Source: JAJDXW01 sp965223775
GTDB lineage: Bacteria; Pseudomonadota; Gammaproteobacteria; HK1
Reading direction: 5' to 3'
DNA: 64,000 nt
NCBI GenBank assembly: GCA_965223775.1
Contig: OZ245021.1
Location: 3,968,001 to 4,032,000 of the forward strand
This document shows, in pieces, positions 25,858 through 35,076 of the stretch. The notes under the pieces were generated by a model. The model did no database searches, was not told the origin of the DNA, and saw only the letters and a list, made by a program, of their open reading frames with translations. Every line of letters begins with the position of its first letter. The stretch's first letter is position 1. Both the position numbers and the translations under genes were made by a program.

Positions 25858-26487
25858 GTGAGCGAGTTCCCCATTTTTCCCCTCGGCACGGTCCTCTTTC
25901 CCGGCGGGCCGCTCCCGCTGCGGATATTCGAGCCGCGCTACCTCGACATGGTGAGCGACTGCCTCCGCAACGAACGCCCGTTCGGAGTGTGTCTCATCCG
26001 CTCGGGATCGGAGGTCGGCGAGCCGGCCGAGCCGCACCGCACCGGCACCGTCGCGCGCATCGTCGACTGGGGCCGGGACGATCGCGGCGTCCTCACCGTC
26101 GAGGCAGTGGGTGAGACGCGGTTCCGAATCATCGGAACGCGGACCGCGCCGGATCGCCTGCTCGTCGGGGAGTGCGAGGCCGTCGAAGAGACGCGGGGCG
26201 AGATCCCCACCGCATATCGGCCGCTCGCACGCCTCGCCCGCACCCTCACCGAGCGCTTCGCCCCGCAGTACCGACACACCCCACCACCGCCGAACGAGGA
26301 CTCGGCAGACGCCGCGCCGTGGACCGGGTACCGGCTGGCGGAGCTGCTGCCGATCCCCATGCCGAACCGGCAGCATCTTCTCGAGATGGACGATCCGGTG
26401 GCGCGGCTGCACCGGATCGACCAGGTCGTCGCCCTGATGGCGGAGGCGGCGCGAAGCGGCGACGCGGAGAGCGACGACTCCGACTGA
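25858..26487 (+). CDS. Lon N-terminal (LAN) domain protein
   Basis: A 209-aa protein consisting of a Lon substrate-binding domain without ATPase or protease parts: FPIFPLGTVLFPGGPLPLRIFEPRYLDM at the start (key FPLG..LFPG..LPLRIFE pattern), then GVCLIRSG and VEAVGETRFRI. Such proteins (YcaN/LON-peptidase N-terminal family) are common in proteobacteria with unclear function. The GTG at 25858 gives the family start; a GTG at 25759 would add a basic KPxR-rich tail. Confidence 0.82.
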   Translation: MSEFPIFPLGTVLFPGGPLPLRIFEPRYLDMVSDCLRNERPFGVCLIRSGSEVGEPAEPHRTGTVARIVDWGRDDRGVLTVEAVGETRFRIIGTRTAPDRLLVGECEAVEETRGEIPTAYRPLARLARTLTERFAPQYRHTPPPPNEDSADAAPWTGYRLAELLPIPMPNRQHLLEMDDPVARLHRIDQVVALMAEAARSGDAESDDSD

Positions 26488-26637
26488 GAGGCCGGATCGA
26501 ACCGCCGCGCCGCCGCCGCGCTCCGCCGCGAACGGGAGAGCGCCGCCGATCGTGTGGAACCGGTAGAGGCCGTTCTCCACGCCCCGCCGCGAACGGGCAG
26601 GCGCGGGGAGCGCGGCCTCCCGTCCTGCCTCGCCCGG

Positions 26638-27228
26638 TCAGGGGTTCAGCAGGAACTGGCGCCAGGCGCCGCTCTCGGTACGCTCGTAGCACTCCCGCTC
26701 GTTCAGGCGGTGGTCGCCGGGCCGCCAGAACTCGATGCGTTCCGGCACCACCCGGTAGCCCCGCCAGTGCGGGGGACGGGGAACGCCGCCGCCCGCGAAG
26801 CGCCGTTCGTGCTCCGCGTATCGCGCGTCGAGCTCGCCCCGCGAGGCGAGCGGCGCGGACTGGTCGGACGCCCACGCCCCGATGCAGCTCTCGCGCCTGC
26901 GGGTTGCCCAGTACGCATCCGACTCCTCGTCCGATACCGGCTCGACCGGGCCTTCGACCTGCACCTGCTCGAACACCATCTGCCAGAAGAACACGAGCGC
27001 GCCCCGGGGATTCTCGCCGAGGTCCCGTCCCTTGCGGCTGTCGGCGTTGGTGTAGAACACGAACCCGCGCTCGTCCACGCCCTTGAGAAGCACGGTGCGG
27101 GCGGAAGGCCGCCCTTGCGCATTCGCGGTGGCAAGGACCACCGCGGCCGGCTCGCGAAGACGCGTCTGCGCCGCGCGGGCGAAGACCTCCTCGAACCGCG
27201 CGAGCGCCTCCCGGTAGAGTGCCGTCAT
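26638..27228 (-). CDS. pdxH: Pyridoxamine 5'-phosphate oxidase
   Basis: A 196-aa FMN oxidase producing pyridoxal 5'-phosphate. Seen: RPSARTVLLKGVDERGFVFYTN, SRKGRDLGENPRGALVFFW and the C-terminal RIEFWRPGDHRLNERECYER plus WRQFLLNP, the dimer-interface and PLP-binding signature. The ATG overlaps the serB stop as ATGA, indicating coupled translation. Full length for the family is about 200-220 aa. Confidence 0.93.
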   Translation of the reverse strand: MTALYREALARFEEVFARAAQTRLREPAAVVLATANAQGRPSARTVLLKGVDERGFVFYTNADSRKGRDLGENPRGALVFFWQMVFEQVQVEGPVEPVSDEESDAYWATRRRESCIGAWASDQSAPLASRGELDARYAEHERRFAGGGVPRPPHWRGYRVVPERIEFWRPGDHRLNERECYERTESGAWRQFLLNP

Positions 27229-28256
27229 GTTCCGTCGATTTCCCGATCGTCCAGGCCAAGGAGGTACAGGATACCGTCAAGCCCGAAGTGCTCGATGACG
27301 TGCTCGGCCCGCGCCCGAAGGATCGGACGGGGCCGGAACGCGACCCCGAGCCCCGCGGCGCGCAGCATCTCGACGTCGTTCGCCCCGTCTCCGGCCGCCA
27401 CCACCTGCTCTGCGACGAGCCCTTCTCGCGCTGCCGTCTCGCGGACAAAGGCCGCCTTGGCCGCCCCGTCGACGACCTCGCCCTCGATCTCGCCGGTCAG
27501 CCGCCCGTTGCGAACGACGAGCTCGTGGGCATGGACGTGGTCGAAACGAAAATCGAAGCGCGCCGCGACGCGCCGGGCGAACCACGCGAAGCCGCCCGAG
27601 ACCACCGCGATGCGGTAGCCGTGCCGATCCAGCGCGGCGAGCAGCCGCCCCGCCCCCGGCGCGAGGGGCAGGCGGGAGGCGATCTCGTCGAGCGCCTCGA
27701 CCGGGAGCCCCGCGATCCGTTCGAGGCGCGCGCGAAACGCGCCGCGGAACTCGATCTCTCCCCGCATCGCGGCATCGGTGACCGCGGCCACTTCCCGTTC
27801 GGCGCCCGCCGCCCGGGCGAGCTCGTCGATGACCTCGGCGTCGACCAGGGTCGAATCCATGTCGAGGCACACGAGCCGCCGCCGGCGCCGCCAGCGGTCG
27901 TCCCGCTGCACGACGGCGTCGACAGCCACCCCTTCGAAGGCCGACCGGACCGCGCCCCGGAGCCGGGCGATGTCCGGCGTCGGACCGCTTGCAACGAGCT
28001 CCAGAGACTTGCACCGCTCGTCTTGCGGCCGGGGGTCCGGCGCCGGCGGATCTCCGGGAAGCGGGCCGGACAGGGAGGCGATCCGCTCCACCCCGAGTCC
28101 GAAACCGGAGAGAACGTCCCGGACGCGCTCGACGTGACGGCCTTCGACACCCGACCCGAGCAGGGTGAGGACATGGCGGGAGGTCTCCACGTCAACCCCG
28201 TTCGGCCGGATGCAAGGGCCGGCCGGCACCGGCCGTCGTCCGGGGAGAGCCGGCAA
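27225..28256 (-). CDS. serB: Phosphoserine phosphatase
   Basis: A 343-aa HAD-family phosphatase for the last step of serine synthesis. The core shows the DxDST nucleophile motif LVCLDMDSTLVDAEVI, motif II VVSGGFAWFARR and motif III/IV AAGDGANDVEMLRAAG. The N-terminal about 130 residues form an ACT-like regulatory region, as in E. coli SerB. The chosen ATG is the first in the frame; a start about 20 codons later is possible. pdxH follows with a 4-nt overlap; serine-pyridoxal coupling of these genes is known in several bacteria. Confidence 0.9.
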   Translation of the reverse strand: MPALPGRRPVPAGPCIRPNGVDVETSRHVLTLLGSGVEGRHVERVRDVLSGFGLGVERIASLSGPLPGDPPAPDPRPQDERCKSLELVASGPTPDIARLRGAVRSAFEGVAVDAVVQRDDRWRRRRRLVCLDMDSTLVDAEVIDELARAAGAEREVAAVTDAAMRGEIEFRGAFRARLERIAGLPVEALDEIASRLPLAPGAGRLLAALDRHGYRIAVVSGGFAWFARRVAARFDFRFDHVHAHELVVRNGRLTGEIEGEVVDGAAKAAFVRETAAREGLVAEQVVAAGDGANDVEMLRAAGLGVAFRPRPILRARAEHVIEHFGLDGILYLLGLDDREIDGT

Positions 28257-28404
28257 GGCATTTCGTCGATGCCATCAGGTACGCGAGCGGGCCGGAACCG
28301 GCCGCTTCGAAGGAGCCGTCACCGGCCGTTCCGCCGGACCCGCCGTCCGGCCCCGGCTCCGGCTCCGGCTCCGGCCGTACGGTCATTCCGGCGCAGCGTG
28401 CCGC

Positions 28405-29220
28405 TCATGCCCCGGAGGGCGCACGGGAGGCGTGCGGCAGGCCGAAGAAGGCGCACGCCGTCGCGGTCGTGCGCGCCGCGAGCGCTTCCACCGTCTCGCC
28501 GGTGGCGGCCGCCACCGCCCGCGCGATGTGGGCGAGCCGGGCGGGCTCGTTCCGGCGGGTCCGGGGACGGGGACGGAGATCGCGGGGAAGGAGGTAGGGA
28601 GAGTCGGTCTCCAGCATCAGCCGGTCGGCGGGGATGCAGCCGGCGAGCTCGCGCAGGTGCAGGCCGCGGCGCTCGTCGCAGATCCAGCCCGTGAACCCCA
28701 CGTGGAGATCGAGATCGAGATAGGCATGGAGCGCTTCGCGGTCCCCGGTGAAGCAGTGGATCACGGCCGGCCCCAGCCGGTCGCGGAACGGCCTCAGGAT
28801 ATCGACGAAACGGCGGTGGGCGCCGCGCTCGTGCATGAAGACGGGAAGCCCGAGGCGGGCCGCGATCTCCAGGTGCGCCTCGAAGGCGCGCTCCTGGTCC
28901 GGGCGGGGGGAGAAGTCCCGGTAGAAGTCGAGGCCCGTCTCGCCGACCGCGGCCACCTCGCCGCGCCCCGCGAGCGCTTCGATCGCGGCCGCCACCGCCC
29001 CGTCGAAGGTCGCCGCCTCGTGCGGATGGACGCCCGCGGTGGCCCGGAGCCGGCAGGGATGACGGCGGGCGAGGTCCACGGCCGCCTCGCTGTCGGACCG
29101 GCTCGTGCCGGTCACGATAATGCGGTCCACCCCGGCGTGGGCCGCCCGTTCGAGGACTTCGTCGAGATCGGCCGCGAAGGACTCGTGACAGAGATTCGCG
29201 CCGATGTCGATGAGCTCCAT
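28405..29220 (-). CDS. tatD: TatD-family metal-dependent DNase
   Basis: A 271-aa TIM-barrel hydrolase. It starts MELIDIGANLCHESF, the TatD variant (rather than DxHxH of YcfH), followed by ATAGVHPHEA, AAVGETGLDFYRDF, VFMHERGAH, VIHCFTGD and MLETDSPYLLPRD, which supply the metal and catalytic residues. TatD proteins are 3'-5' exonucleases used in DNA quality control. It is transcribed away from the adjacent membrane-protein gene. Confidence 0.92.
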   Translation of the reverse strand: MELIDIGANLCHESFAADLDEVLERAAHAGVDRIIVTGTSRSDSEAAVDLARRHPCRLRATAGVHPHEAATFDGAVAAAIEALAGRGEVAAVGETGLDFYRDFSPRPDQERAFEAHLEIAARLGLPVFMHERGAHRRFVDILRPFRDRLGPAVIHCFTGDREALHAYLDLDLHVGFTGWICDERRGLHLRELAGCIPADRLMLETDSPYLLPRDLRPRPRTRRNEPARLAHIARAVAAATGETVEALAARTTATACAFFGLPHASRAPSGA

Positions 29221-29398
29221 GGGCGGACAAGGATATCATTGCGCCGGTGTCGGCCCTCCCTGCGGCTCGCGCCGCCCGGTAGCCGCCCGGTGGCCGCTCG
29301 TGGACCGCGTTTCCGGGCCGGACGGCCGGCCGCGGCGCCGGGCGCGGGGCAGCGTCCGGGCGGCACGGCACGAATACCCGGCAGCCGAGAAACGCCCG

Positions 29399-29827
29399 AT
29401 GTCCGAGCCCGCTCCTCGCCATCCGCCGACCCTTCGCGAACGGGTCCTCGAGCTCGGCGCGCTCCGGGTCGCCCTCCTCGCGGCGGTCGCGGTGCTCGTC
29501 GCGAGCGCCCTCTTCGCCTCGCCCTACCCGTTCGGCGGCGGTGACATCGATACGGCCGTGGCGATGGTCTCCGCGAACACCCCCTCGGCCTCGACCGGGA
29601 TCGGCTATTCGATCGGTCTCCTCTGGCCGACTCTCATCGCCCCTCCGCTCGCCGTGATGATGGTCTTCGTGGTGCCGCTCGACATGCTGATGAGCCGGAT
29701 CTACATGACCGACAAGCACGGAGCGGAGCGCGCGCGCTATCGCCGCATCCTCGCGGCCGAGGCCGTGGCCCTCGCTCTCCTGGTCGCGGCCTGGACCCCC
29801 TTCTTCGTGGCCCTTCTCTCGCTCTGA
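29399..29827 (+). CDS. Small hypothetical membrane protein (142 aa)
   Basis: ATG 29399 opens a 142-aa protein with three hydrophobic segments (about residues 22-42, 70-95 and 118-140) and short polar loops; the middle segment contains LLWPTLIAPPLAVMMVFVVPL. I do not recognise the family. There is no signal peptidase site. It stands alone between divergent tatD and the convergent end of the Tmo-type operon. Confidence 0.6.
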   Translation: MSEPAPRHPPTLRERVLELGALRVALLAAVAVLVASALFASPYPFGGGDIDTAVAMVSANTPSASTGIGYSIGLLWPTLIAPPLAVMMVFVVPLDMLMSRIYMTDKHGAERARYRRILAAEAVALALLVAAWTPFFVALLSL

Positions 29828-29926
29828 CCGCCGGACGCGCTCTTGCGGCCCGCTACCATCGAATCTTGGGGCGGCCACGCACCCTCGCGACGAAAGTTGG
29901 TGAAATATTGCGGCTTGCGCGCAGCT

Positions 29927-30739
29927 TCAGTACTGCCCGGCCTTGCCCCGTCCCAGCACCTTGACCCGTTTGTTCTTGGTGTATGGCTCCGGGTCGACGA
30001 CCTTGATGACCACCTGATTGACTTTCAGCTTGCTGGTCTTCGTGAGATTGGTATGCAGGCTCTCCGCGATCTGCGTCGCGACCGCCTTGACGTCCTTGCT
30101 GCGGTTCTTCTCGTTCAGGACGACCAGCACGTAGGGGCCGCGGTTGTCGAAGGTCTCGATCCTGAACACGTCGATCAGCTTGTTCCGCACCAATTGCTTC
30201 ATGTGTCTGTTGATGGCGGGTTCGAGAATTTTGACATCCGTAAGGTAGGAAAACACGAACGCCTTTCCGACGACCTTGTTGACCTTGGCGAGATCGATCT
30301 CGGAGATGTGCAGGTCAAAGCCGGACCACAATCGGCCACTCACCAAGATGTCGGCGCGGGTCCGCTTCTTCGACTTCGAAAAACCGGTATCCGCCGTGTA
30401 CTCAGATCGGAAGAAGGCGCTGTAGGGCATGACCAGACTGCCCACCGCGACGCCCTCGATCTCCTGTTCCGCGAGCAGCACCCGGATCTCGGACTTGAGG
30501 GACTGATACGTCCAGATGTAGGAGACGAGGCAAAACAGGACGATCGCGTACACCACGCGCTTGAGCGTGAACAGGCCCAGGAAAGCTTCGCGCGGACGAT
30601 GCCGCATGTGCACGATGTTGCCCGCGGTGGCATGGACCTGCAGGAACTGCGCGCGGCGGTCGGGCGCGGTCAAGAGGAGAACGATCAGGACGACCAGGAC
30701 GAAGACGACGAGGGGAACGAAGGGTTCCAGCGCGGCCAT
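29927..30739 (-). CDS. Membrane-anchored unknown protein at end of TMAO importer operon
   Basis: A 270-aa protein with two N-terminal membrane helices (about residues 5-25 and 58-78) and a basic C-terminal soluble domain of about 180 residues, rich in Lys and Val (VKILEPAINRHMKQLVRN, VLVVLNEKNRSKD). I do not recognise the family. The ATG at 30739 lies 2 nt after the permease stop, so it is translationally coupled to the importer; an overlapping TTG two codons upstream is the alternative. This suggests an accessory role in TMAO/betaine uptake or its sensing. Confidence 0.7.
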   Translation of the reverse strand: MAALEPFVPLVVFVLVVLIVLLLTAPDRRAQFLQVHATAGNIVHMRHRPREAFLGLFTLKRVVYAIVLFCLVSYIWTYQSLKSEIRVLLAEQEIEGVAVGSLVMPYSAFFRSEYTADTGFSKSKKRTRADILVSGRLWSGFDLHISEIDLAKVNKVVGKAFVFSYLTDVKILEPAINRHMKQLVRNKLIDVFRIETFDNRGPYVLVVLNEKNRSKDVKAVATQIAESLHTNLTKTSKLKVNQVVIKVVDPEPYTKNKRVKVLGRGKAGQY

Positions 30740-30741
30740 CG

Positions 30742-32754
30742 TCAATCCAGTCCCAGCAACTGCCTGCGTTCACGAGCCCAGCGGGTGACCAGGTGGTCCA
30801 CCGCGAGGGCCATGAAGGAGACGCACAGACCCAGCACCACACCCTTGCCGATGTTGGTTTCGGAAAGGGCCTTGAAGATCTGCTGGCCGAGGTCGATGGT
30901 GCCGACGAAGGCCGCGATGATGACCATCGAGAATGCAAACATGATGGTCTGGTTGACCCCGAGCATGATGTGGGGGATGGCGACCGGAAGCTGCAGATGC
31001 ACGAGTCGTTGCCGGGTGTTGCACCCGGCCATGGTCGCCGCCTCCTCCAGCTCCGGCGCGATGGATCGGATGCCCTCCACGGTGTAGCGAACCGCGGGGA
31101 TGATTGCGTAGACGATGACCGCCATGATGGCGGACAGGTCGTTCACCTGGAACAGCATGATGACCGGCAGAATGTAGATGAACGACGGAAACGTCTGGAA
31201 GGTGTCGCACCAGAACAGCGCCGTCCTCGCCCGCTTCTCGTTGAGCGCGCTCCAGATGCCGACGGGAATTCCGATCACGATGCAGATGAAGGTTGCGAAC
31301 ACCACCATGTAGGCGGTGATCATGGCGCGGTCCCACCATCCGGCGAGGCCGATGAAGACCAGAAAGGCGAGGGTCAGCAGCGCTGAGTAGTACCCCCCGA
31401 GGATCAGTCCCAAGCCGGCGACGAGGAGCAGCACCGAGGGGTAGGGCATGTACAGCAGGGAGTCCCGGAGCGGCGCGAGCACGTTGACGATCAGGAAATA
31501 GCGGAAGTTGGTGAGGCCGTCCGACCAGTTGAGAACGAGCCAGTCGACCAGGCCGTCCCAGGTCTTGGCGTAGGTGACGGTGAGGTCGCGCGGCACCTTG
31601 TCGAGAATCGGAAAGTACTGCGCCAGCAGGTAGGCGGCGGCCACCAGGACCACCACGAGAATCGGATACCGGAAGCGTTTGTGGAAAGGCAGGTTGGCGG
31701 CGTAGTCGCGCTTCTTTTCCGCCCAGGCCCGTGACAGGCCGTCGAGCACCACCGCGAGGAGCACGATCGCCACCCCTATCTCCAGCGACTGACCGAGCTT
31801 GAGGGATTGCAGCTTGTGAAGCAGCCGGTAGCCCAGGCCCGACGCACCGATGAACGCCGCGATGACCACCATCGCGAGACACTGCATGATGACCTGGTTG
31901 ACGCCCAGCAGCAGCTCGTTTCGCGCGCTCGGGAGCTGCACCCGGAAGAGGAGCTGGAGGCTGGTGCAGCCACTCATCTTTCCCGCTTCGACGATCTCCG
32001 GCGAGACTCTCTGAAGTCCGAGCAGGGTCAGGCGCACCATCGGCGGCACCGCAAAGATGATGGTGGCAATGACCCCGGTCTGGTGGCCGATTCCGAAGAA
32101 CACGACCACCGGGATCAGATAGGCGAAGTGCGGCAGGGTCTGGGCCACGCTCAATATCGGCAGCAACGCGAGTTCGAGCCACTTCTTCCTGTAGGCGAAA
32201 ATACCGACGACCAGACCGATGACGATGGAAATGGGCACCGCCGCCGCCAGCAGGGCGAGGGTTTCCATGGCGTACTTCCACAATCCGAAAATGGCGAAAT
32301 ACATGACGGTTCCGCCCGAAAGAATCGCCAGCTTCCAGCCCCTGAGCGAATATCCGAGTATGACCGCGATCACCATCAGCGCGGTCCAGGGCGGCGCGCC
32401 GAGGCCCAAACCCTTGCTCCCGCCGCGCAGGATGTTGTCGAAGATGTTGATGAGCTCCTTGAGACGCTTGGAGATGAACCGGGTGACCACCGAGAAGCCG
32501 AGCTCGTCGCGCATGAACTCGAACGTGTGATCCAGCATGAGGTCGAACGGCGCCAGCTCCGTGTACGCCTCCTTGCCGGCATCGCCCAGCGTGTCGATGC
32601 TGCTTTTCTCGAGATGCAGCGGGAGCTCGTCGAGGAATCCCGGCAACACCCCCGCCGACTTGACCAGGAGCAGCGCGAGCACGATCGCTCCCAGCCACAC
32701 ATACCCCCGCAACCGGCGCTCCGGGGGCAGACCGTGGAGAAGAGCTTGCTTCAT
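30742..32754 (-). CDS. tmoW: Double-length betaine/TMAO-type ABC permease
   Basis: A 670-aa permease with two consecutive BPD_transp_1 domains. The EAA-type coupling loops are EIVEAGKMSGCTSLQLLFRVQLP in the first half (glycine in AGKMSG) and EEAATMAGCNTRQRLVHLQLP in the second. About twelve hydrophobic segments are visible. Ordinary ProW-type permeases have one such domain (about 300-350 aa) and work as dimers; this is a covalent dimer. It lies between the ATPase and the 270-aa membrane protein in the operon next to TorTSR. The gene name is by analogy with the TMAO importer TmoXWV. Confidence 0.75.
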   Translation of the reverse strand: MKQALLHGLPPERRLRGYVWLGAIVLALLLVKSAGVLPGFLDELPLHLEKSSIDTLGDAGKEAYTELAPFDLMLDHTFEFMRDELGFSVVTRFISKRLKELINIFDNILRGGSKGLGLGAPPWTALMVIAVILGYSLRGWKLAILSGGTVMYFAIFGLWKYAMETLALLAAAVPISIVIGLVVGIFAYRKKWLELALLPILSVAQTLPHFAYLIPVVVFFGIGHQTGVIATIIFAVPPMVRLTLLGLQRVSPEIVEAGKMSGCTSLQLLFRVQLPSARNELLLGVNQVIMQCLAMVVIAAFIGASGLGYRLLHKLQSLKLGQSLEIGVAIVLLAVVLDGLSRAWAEKKRDYAANLPFHKRFRYPILVVVLVAAAYLLAQYFPILDKVPRDLTVTYAKTWDGLVDWLVLNWSDGLTNFRYFLIVNVLAPLRDSLLYMPYPSVLLLVAGLGLILGGYYSALLTLAFLVFIGLAGWWDRAMITAYMVVFATFICIVIGIPVGIWSALNEKRARTALFWCDTFQTFPSFIYILPVIMLFQVNDLSAIMAVIVYAIIPAVRYTVEGIRSIAPELEEAATMAGCNTRQRLVHLQLPVAIPHIMLGVNQTIMFAFSMVIIAAFVGTIDLGQQIFKALSETNIGKGVVLGLCVSFMALAVDHLVTRWARERRQLLGLD

Positions 32755-32783
32755 GGCTCGAATTGGGGCCGGAAATGGCGGTC

Positions 32784-33818
32784 TCAGGTGTGCTCGGCCC
32801 GGGAGGGGAACAGGACCCTCAGAACACGCGCCTGGTGCATGACGCCGACCACCGTGTCCCCGGCGTCGACCACCGGCACCGGCAGCCGCTGGCCAAGCAC
32901 GTACTCGACCACGTTCTCGATGCGGTCGGTCACGTTGACCGCCCGGTCGGCCACCTCCTCGTCGCCACCCGGCGGATCCATGACCGAGCCGACCCGCAGC
33001 ACTTTCTCGCGCGGGACATCGCCGGTGAACCTGGACACGTAGTCCGTTGCGGGATTGAGCACGATGTCCTCGGGCCTGCCGACTTGCTCGATGCGGCCGT
33101 TGAACATGATGGCGATACGATCCGCGAGCTTGAGCGCCTCGTCGAAATCGTGGGTGATGAAGACGATGGTCTTGTTGAGCAGGGACTGAAGGCGCAGGAA
33201 CTCGTCCTGCATCTCCTTGCGGATGAGCGGGTCGAGCGCGGAGAACGGCTCGTCGAGAAACCAGATATCGGGTTCGACGGCCAGGGACCGCGCGATTCCG
33301 ACCCGTTGCTGCTGGCCGCCGGACAGCTCCCGCGGGAAGTTGTTTTCCCGGCCCTCGAGACCGACGAGGCCGATCATCCTGCGCGCCCGGTCCACGTAGT
33401 CGCGCCGCTTCATGCCCCGCATCTGCAGCGGGAAGGCGATGTTCTCGAGTGCGGTGCGGTGGGGCAGAAGGGCGAAGTTCTGAAACACCATGCCCATCTT
33501 GCTGCGTCGCAGCTCGATGAGCTCCTTTTCGCTCATCGTGAGAAGGTCCATGCCCTCGATCTCCACCGAGCCCGACGTGGGCTCGATGAGCCGCGAGAGA
33601 CAGCGTACGAGAGTCGACTTGCCCGACCCGGACAAGCCCATCACGATCAGGAGCTCGCCGGGGCTTACGTCAAGGGTGACGTTGTCGACCGCGACAACCG
33701 TGCCCTCGCGCTCGAGGATGGAGGGCTCCACCACGCCCTCGCTGTCGGTACGCAGATCCGCCGGGTTGAGGCCGAAGATCTTGTAAAGGGACCGGCAGCG
33801 GATGACGGGCTCGGACAT
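32784..33818 (-). CDS. tmoV: Betaine/TMAO-type ABC ATPase
   Basis: A 344-aa QAT-family ATPase: Walker A MGLSGSGKSTLVRCL, signature LSGGQQQRVGIARSLA, Walker B DIWFLDEPFSALDP, switch FITHDFDEALKLAD. It begins VIRCRSLYKIFG and has an about 100-residue C-terminal extension with a CBS-like region (RENVVEYVLGQ-type, PVVDAGDTVVGV), as in glycine-betaine ATPases where it senses ionic strength. ATG at 33816-33818; longer in-frame extensions were rejected. It lies between the binding-protein and permease genes. Confidence 0.82.
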   Translation of the reverse strand: MSEPVIRCRSLYKIFGLNPADLRTDSEGVVEPSILEREGTVVAVDNVTLDVSPGELLIVMGLSGSGKSTLVRCLSRLIEPTSGSVEIEGMDLLTMSEKELIELRRSKMGMVFQNFALLPHRTALENIAFPLQMRGMKRRDYVDRARRMIGLVGLEGRENNFPRELSGGQQQRVGIARSLAVEPDIWFLDEPFSALDPLIRKEMQDEFLRLQSLLNKTIVFITHDFDEALKLADRIAIMFNGRIEQVGRPEDIVLNPATDYVSRFTGDVPREKVLRVGSVMDPPGGDEEVADRAVNVTDRIENVVEYVLGQRLPVPVVDAGDTVVGVMHQARVLRVLFPSRAEHT

Positions 33819-33930
33819 GGCTGTTCTTCGATGCACCTGGCCGGCTGCCAGCGATGATACAAGAGTCGCGAGGAACCACCGTGAGAGTCGGGCCTGACGG
33901 TGGTTCCCCGCAACATCGCACGGCCAGCGC

Positions 33931-34890
33931 TTACTGCGATGCGTACAGCCAGGCGCTCCAGACCTCCTCGTTGTCCTCGATCCATCGCGTCGCCGCCTCG
34001 TCGTGCTCCATCTCCTCGACATCGACGAACATGGCCATGGTACCCACGTGGTTGGTGGTGAAGTTGATGCGGGTCAGGGCCTTGTAGGCGGCCGGCCACT
34101 TGGTCGGCATCCCGTGCCACGCCGCCTTCTTCAGATAGCCACCGGCGGGGCTGCCGCAATCGTTGGTGGCATCGGGATTGATGCCCCAGCTTGCTTCGGT
34201 CTTGCACTTCTCGTCGAACGCCGGAAACTCGATGAACGAGCCACCGTACAGCGCGTCGGTGAAGTTGGGCGACCAGTTGAACATGACGATCGGCTTGTTC
34301 TGCTTCGCTGCCGCCTCGAGCTCGGCCCACAGCGCCGCGGCGCCGCCGACATTGATCTGAATGAAGCTCATGCCGAGCGCATCGATTCGCGCCGGGTCAT
34401 GCAACCACTCGACGGGACCGTCGACGTAGACGCCCTTACCCCCGGAATCGGGGCGTGCGAACATCTCCGCGCAACCGGCCAGGGCTTCCCAGTCCGGGAG
34501 TCCCGGGCAGAGCTCCTCGACAAAGGTCGGATACCACCACTCTTCCCGGGTCACCGCGTCGTGGGTGCCGGCATCGAGGATGCCGCCCTTGTCCAGGGCC
34601 GCGTTGAAGGACGTCGCGAAGGAGCCCTCCCAGACTTCGAGCTCGATGGTGGCGTCGCCGATGCGGACCGCCTCGTACACTGCCTGGCTGTCGGTCGATG
34701 TGTACTCGACGCTGCAGCCGATCTTCTCGAACAACTGACCGACCACGTGGGACATCACGATCTGGCTTGACCAGTTGTGGGTCGGGACCACGATCGGATC
34801 CGACGAGCCACAATCGGCGTTTGCGGTGCCGGAAATTCCCAGCCCGAGGAACACGGCGGTAGCCACCGCTCGTTTTGACAACAGTTTCAT
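33931..34890 (-). CDS. tmoX: Periplasmic TMAO/betaine-type binding protein
   Basis: A 319-aa OpuAC-type binding protein with a clear signal peptide (KLLSKRAVATAVFLGLGISG, cleavage after ANA about residue 25). In the mature protein, aromatic residues suited to a trimethylammonium cage are Trp15, Trp62 and Trp109, whose 47-residue spacing agrees with the first three cage tryptophans I recall for Ruegeria TmoX (16, 63, 110). Further Trp residues lie in MFNWSPNF and near the end. Gene order binding protein-ATPase-permease and adjacency to TorTSR favour TMAO over glycine betaine, but the ligand is not proven. Confidence 0.78.
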   Translation of the reverse strand: MKLLSKRAVATAVFLGLGISGTANADCGSSDPIVVPTHNWSSQIVMSHVVGQLFEKIGCSVEYTSTDSQAVYEAVRIGDATIELEVWEGSFATSFNAALDKGGILDAGTHDAVTREEWWYPTFVEELCPGLPDWEALAGCAEMFARPDSGGKGVYVDGPVEWLHDPARIDALGMSFIQINVGGAAALWAELEAAAKQNKPIVMFNWSPNFTDALYGGSFIEFPAFDEKCKTEASWGINPDATNDCGSPAGGYLKKAAWHGMPTKWPAAYKALTRINFTTNHVGTMAMFVDVEEMEHDEAATRWIEDNEEVWSAWLYASQ

Positions 34891-35076
34891 TGCACCTTCT
34901 CCTCAACTTGCGGGTACGTGTTGGAACCGGTTCTGCGTGACGCGCCGGTTTGCGCCGCGTGTCAGACTACGAGTTGTTTGTGAACGGTGGTCAAACCGCC
35001 GGTGAAGCAATTGTGGTCAATTGTTATAATTTGTGAAAAAACATTGCGTTGATGTGAAAAACATCGCAACTGAAAT
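34891..35076. promoter_or_regulatory. Divergent tmoX-torR control region
   Basis: This 186-nt AT-rich gap holds a consensus TATAAT at 35025-35030 directed toward torR (about 47 nt before its ATG). It also has two copies of GTGGTCAA (34987-34994 and 35013-35020, 26 bp apart), a CAATTG pair (35008 and 35018), and a short hairpin GTTGATGT-gaaaa-ACATCGCAAC (35048-35070) in the torR leader. These direct repeats are candidate TorR sites; they do not match the E. coli tor box sequence I know. Confidence 0.45.
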
